DNA from: Nitrospinota bacterium
GTDB lineage: Bacteria > Nitrospinota_A > JADGAW01
Direction of reading: 5' to 3'
Length of the DNA stretch: 7,637 bases
NCBI GenBank assembly: GCA_015231815.1
Contig: JADGAW010000099.1
Span: 1 to 7,637, forward strand
Shown here in pieces: positions 6,374 to 7,637 of this stretch (the stretch's first letter is position 1; the number at the start of each line of letters is the position of its first letter). Below the pieces are notes generated by a model, which had not been told where the DNA came from, ran no database searches, and saw nothing but the letters and a program-made list of their open reading frames with translations. A program made the translations under genes and the position numbers.

Positions 6374-7637
6374 TTAAACGATTCGAAATCGGTCTTTAAG
6401 GGTACACCTTCTTTCCCGGGTGAAATTAATTGCAGTGGTAATTCCCTCGCCTGTTGGGCTTGCAATGGTAAATGAGGTATAGCCTTCACCTGTAAAACCA
6501 AGACCGCTATAGGAAGGCCCATTTTTTACAAAAATTGACGTATTAATTAACCGCGCCATTTTGCTTAATTTATCAATATTTCTTGAATGCATAACAGCAG
6601 TATGCCTGAAACCATGCTCTGCTTTTTTTGCTAAATCAATTGCTGTATCAACATCAGAAACCCTTACAATTGGAAGAACCGGCATTAAAAGCTCACATTG
6701 AACAAACTGATGTTCAAAGGGAACATCAGTAATAATCAGCCTGATATCATCAGAAACATCAACATCTATTGCCTTAAGAATTACCTTCGCATCTTTTCCA
6801 ACAAAATTTTTGTTAACAACTCCATGACAGGTACAGGAATAGGGCTCCTGAACCAAAAGTTTTTCAAGCCTTTTTGTCTGCATGGAATTTAACTCATATG
6901 CTCCATTCTTAACCATTTCACTTTTTAGTTGATTGCAAATAGAATCAACCGCCAAAACCTCTTTTTCAACAATACAAATAATATTATTATCAAGAGAAGC
7001 ACCGCTGACAATATCCTTGGCTGCCTGAGGAATATCTGCTGTTTCATCAACTACAGCAGGAGGGTTTCCAGGACCTGCTCCGATAACTTTTTTCCCTGAA
7101 TTCATAGCTGCCTTAACAACTGCTGGTCCTCCGGTTACAACAAGGAGTGCTATATCAGGGTGTTTCATTAATTGGTTGGCTGACTCAATGGTTGGCGTTT
7201 CAACAGTTGTTAAAACGTTTTGAGGACCCCCTGCATTCATAATTGCTTTATTGATGAGATCAACAACAAAAACAGAAACTTTTTTTGCGGTAGGGTGGGT
7301 GTTGAATACAACGGTATTACCTCCGGCTATCATACCGATTCCATTACAGATAATGGTTTCTGTAGGGTTGGTGCAGGGAGTTATGGAGCCAATAACTCCA
7401 TATGGTGCCCTTTCGATAAGGGTTAAACCATGATCTCCCGTGTAGCTGATTGGCCTGAGAATTTCTGTTCCGGGAGTTTCGTTAATAACCAGTTTATTTT
7501 TAATAATTTTATCTTCAAACCTTCCAAGTCCTGTTTCTTCGACAGCCATTCGGGAAAGGGTTTCAACATTTTCCAAACAGATTTTTCTAATCGCCTCAAT
7601 GATTTCCTTTCGTTTTGAAAGGGTCATCCCGTCAAGT
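6374..7637 (-). CDS. pduP: CoA-acylating aldehyde dehydrogenase of a microcompartment (PduP/EutE family), 5' end beyond the window
   Basis: Oxidises an aldehyde to its acyl-CoA with NAD+ inside the microcompartment lumen. The frame is open to the window edge: codons for Leu-Asp-Gly precede the Met at 7627, and the region after it (LSKRKEIIEAIRK) aligns with PduP residues well inside the protein, so this Met is internal. About 40-60 N-terminal residues, including any encapsulation peptide, are outside. Numbered from that Met: PYGVIGSITPCTNPTET at 75-91, HPTAKKVS at 111-118, TGGPAVV at 165-171 (nucleotide binding), GAGPGNPP at 183-190, catalytic Cys218 in ASLDNNIICIVEK (210-222), LMPVLPIVRVSD at 314-325, HTAVMHS at 342-348, SIFVKNGPSY at 364-373 and SPTGEGITTA at 390-399. 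These match the PduP/EutE group and not the simple acetylating dehydrogenases of AdhE. PduP and EutE cannot be told apart safely without the missing end, so the symbol is by nearest resemblance and by the pduS/pduT neighbours. Confidence 0.93.
   Translation of the reverse strand, partial: LDGMTLSKRKEIIEAIRKICLENVETLSRMAVEETGLGRFEDKIIKNKLVINETPGTEILRPISYTGDHGLTLIERAPYGVIGSITPCTNPTETIICNGIGMIAGGNTVVFNTHPTAKKVSVFVVDLINKAIMNAGGPQNVLTTVETPTIESANQLMKHPDIALLVVTGGPAVVKAAMNSGKKVIGAGPGNPPAVVDETADIPQAAKDIVSGASLDNNIICIVEKEVLAVDSICNQLKSEMVKNGAYELNSMQTKRLEKLLVQEPYSCTCHGVVNKNFVGKDAKVILKAIDVDVSDDIRLIITDVPFEHQFVQCELLMPVLPIVRVSDVDTAIDLAKKAEHGFRHTAVMHSRNIDKLSKMARLINTSIFVKNGPSYSGLGFTGEGYTSFTIASPTGEGITTAINFTRERRCTLKDRFRIV

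Noticed and set aside
6331..6522. Minus-strand 63-codon frame across the 3' end of the aldehyde dehydrogenase gene
   Set aside because: It overlaps the conserved SPTGEG region in a different frame; the PduP-like reading explains the sequence.
6698..7618. Plus-strand frames opposite the aldehyde dehydrogenase gene
   Set aside because: Antisense shadows of a well-conserved enzyme; no family signature or upstream signal.
1..7637. CRISPR array, tRNA, insertion sequence or phage attachment site
   Set aside because: No regularly spaced repeats, cloverleaf-like segments, transposase motifs or terminal inverted repeats were seen by eye.

Overview
The window carries two unrelated gene blocks that converge near position 4390. 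The DNA is AT-rich, and none of the five starts that can be judged (or the O-antigen ligase-like start) has a GGAGG-type Shine-Dalgarno sequence. The upstream stretches are instead A-rich (AAAGA, AAGAAA, AGAAAG). Surface-glycan genes point to a Gram-negative-type envelope, and a bacterial microcompartment (BMC) locus points to fermentative or anaerobic use of a small substrate through an aldehyde. I cannot place the organism. The weak ribosome-binding signals would suit the Bacteroidetes/Chlorobi/FCB assemblage. The HGGGK form of the acetylglutamate kinase motif and the polytopic TPR protein would also suit Planctomycetes/Verrucomicrobia/Omnitrophica-type lineages.

Left block (1-4368), envelope glycan plus one amino-acid gene. 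A polytopic O-antigen ligase/polymerase-like protein (Wzy_C family) runs leftward off the window edge from about 591; it has no stop in the window and is easy to miss. Divergent from it, and separated by 77 bases, is a plus-strand series: an acetylglutamate kinase (argB-like); 9 bases later a soluble family-2 glycosyltransferase of the dolichol-phosphate-mannose-synthase type; then, after a 94-base gap, a 668-residue membrane protein with a GT-C-like architecture and C-terminal TPR repeats. The glycosyltransferase probably charges a polyprenyl phosphate with a sugar. The membrane protein may use such a lipid-linked sugar on the outer face of the membrane, and the Wzy_C protein may polymerise or ligate glycan. 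That chain of function is inference.

Right block (4415-7637), BMC core on the minus strand, in transcription order: a CoA-acylating aldehyde dehydrogenase (PduP/EutE family, 5' end beyond the window), a PduS-type flavin/iron-sulfur oxidoreductase, and a PduT-type tandem-BMC shell protein. The shell protein keeps the single cysteine (Cys39) that in PduT holds a [4Fe-4S] cluster at the pore, and both ferredoxin-like cysteine motifs of PduS are complete. Together they suggest a lumen that oxidises an aldehyde to acyl-CoA with NAD+, and a redox route from PduS through the PduT pore to regenerate cofactor. The enzyme that makes the aldehyde, and hence the substrate, is not in the window, so the metabolosome type cannot be assigned.

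I saw no RNA genes, insertion sequences, CRISPR arrays or attachment sites. The core BMC machinery here belongs to a known class; the less expected points are the divergent ArgB beside a glycosyltransferase and the TPR-tailed GT-C-like protein.
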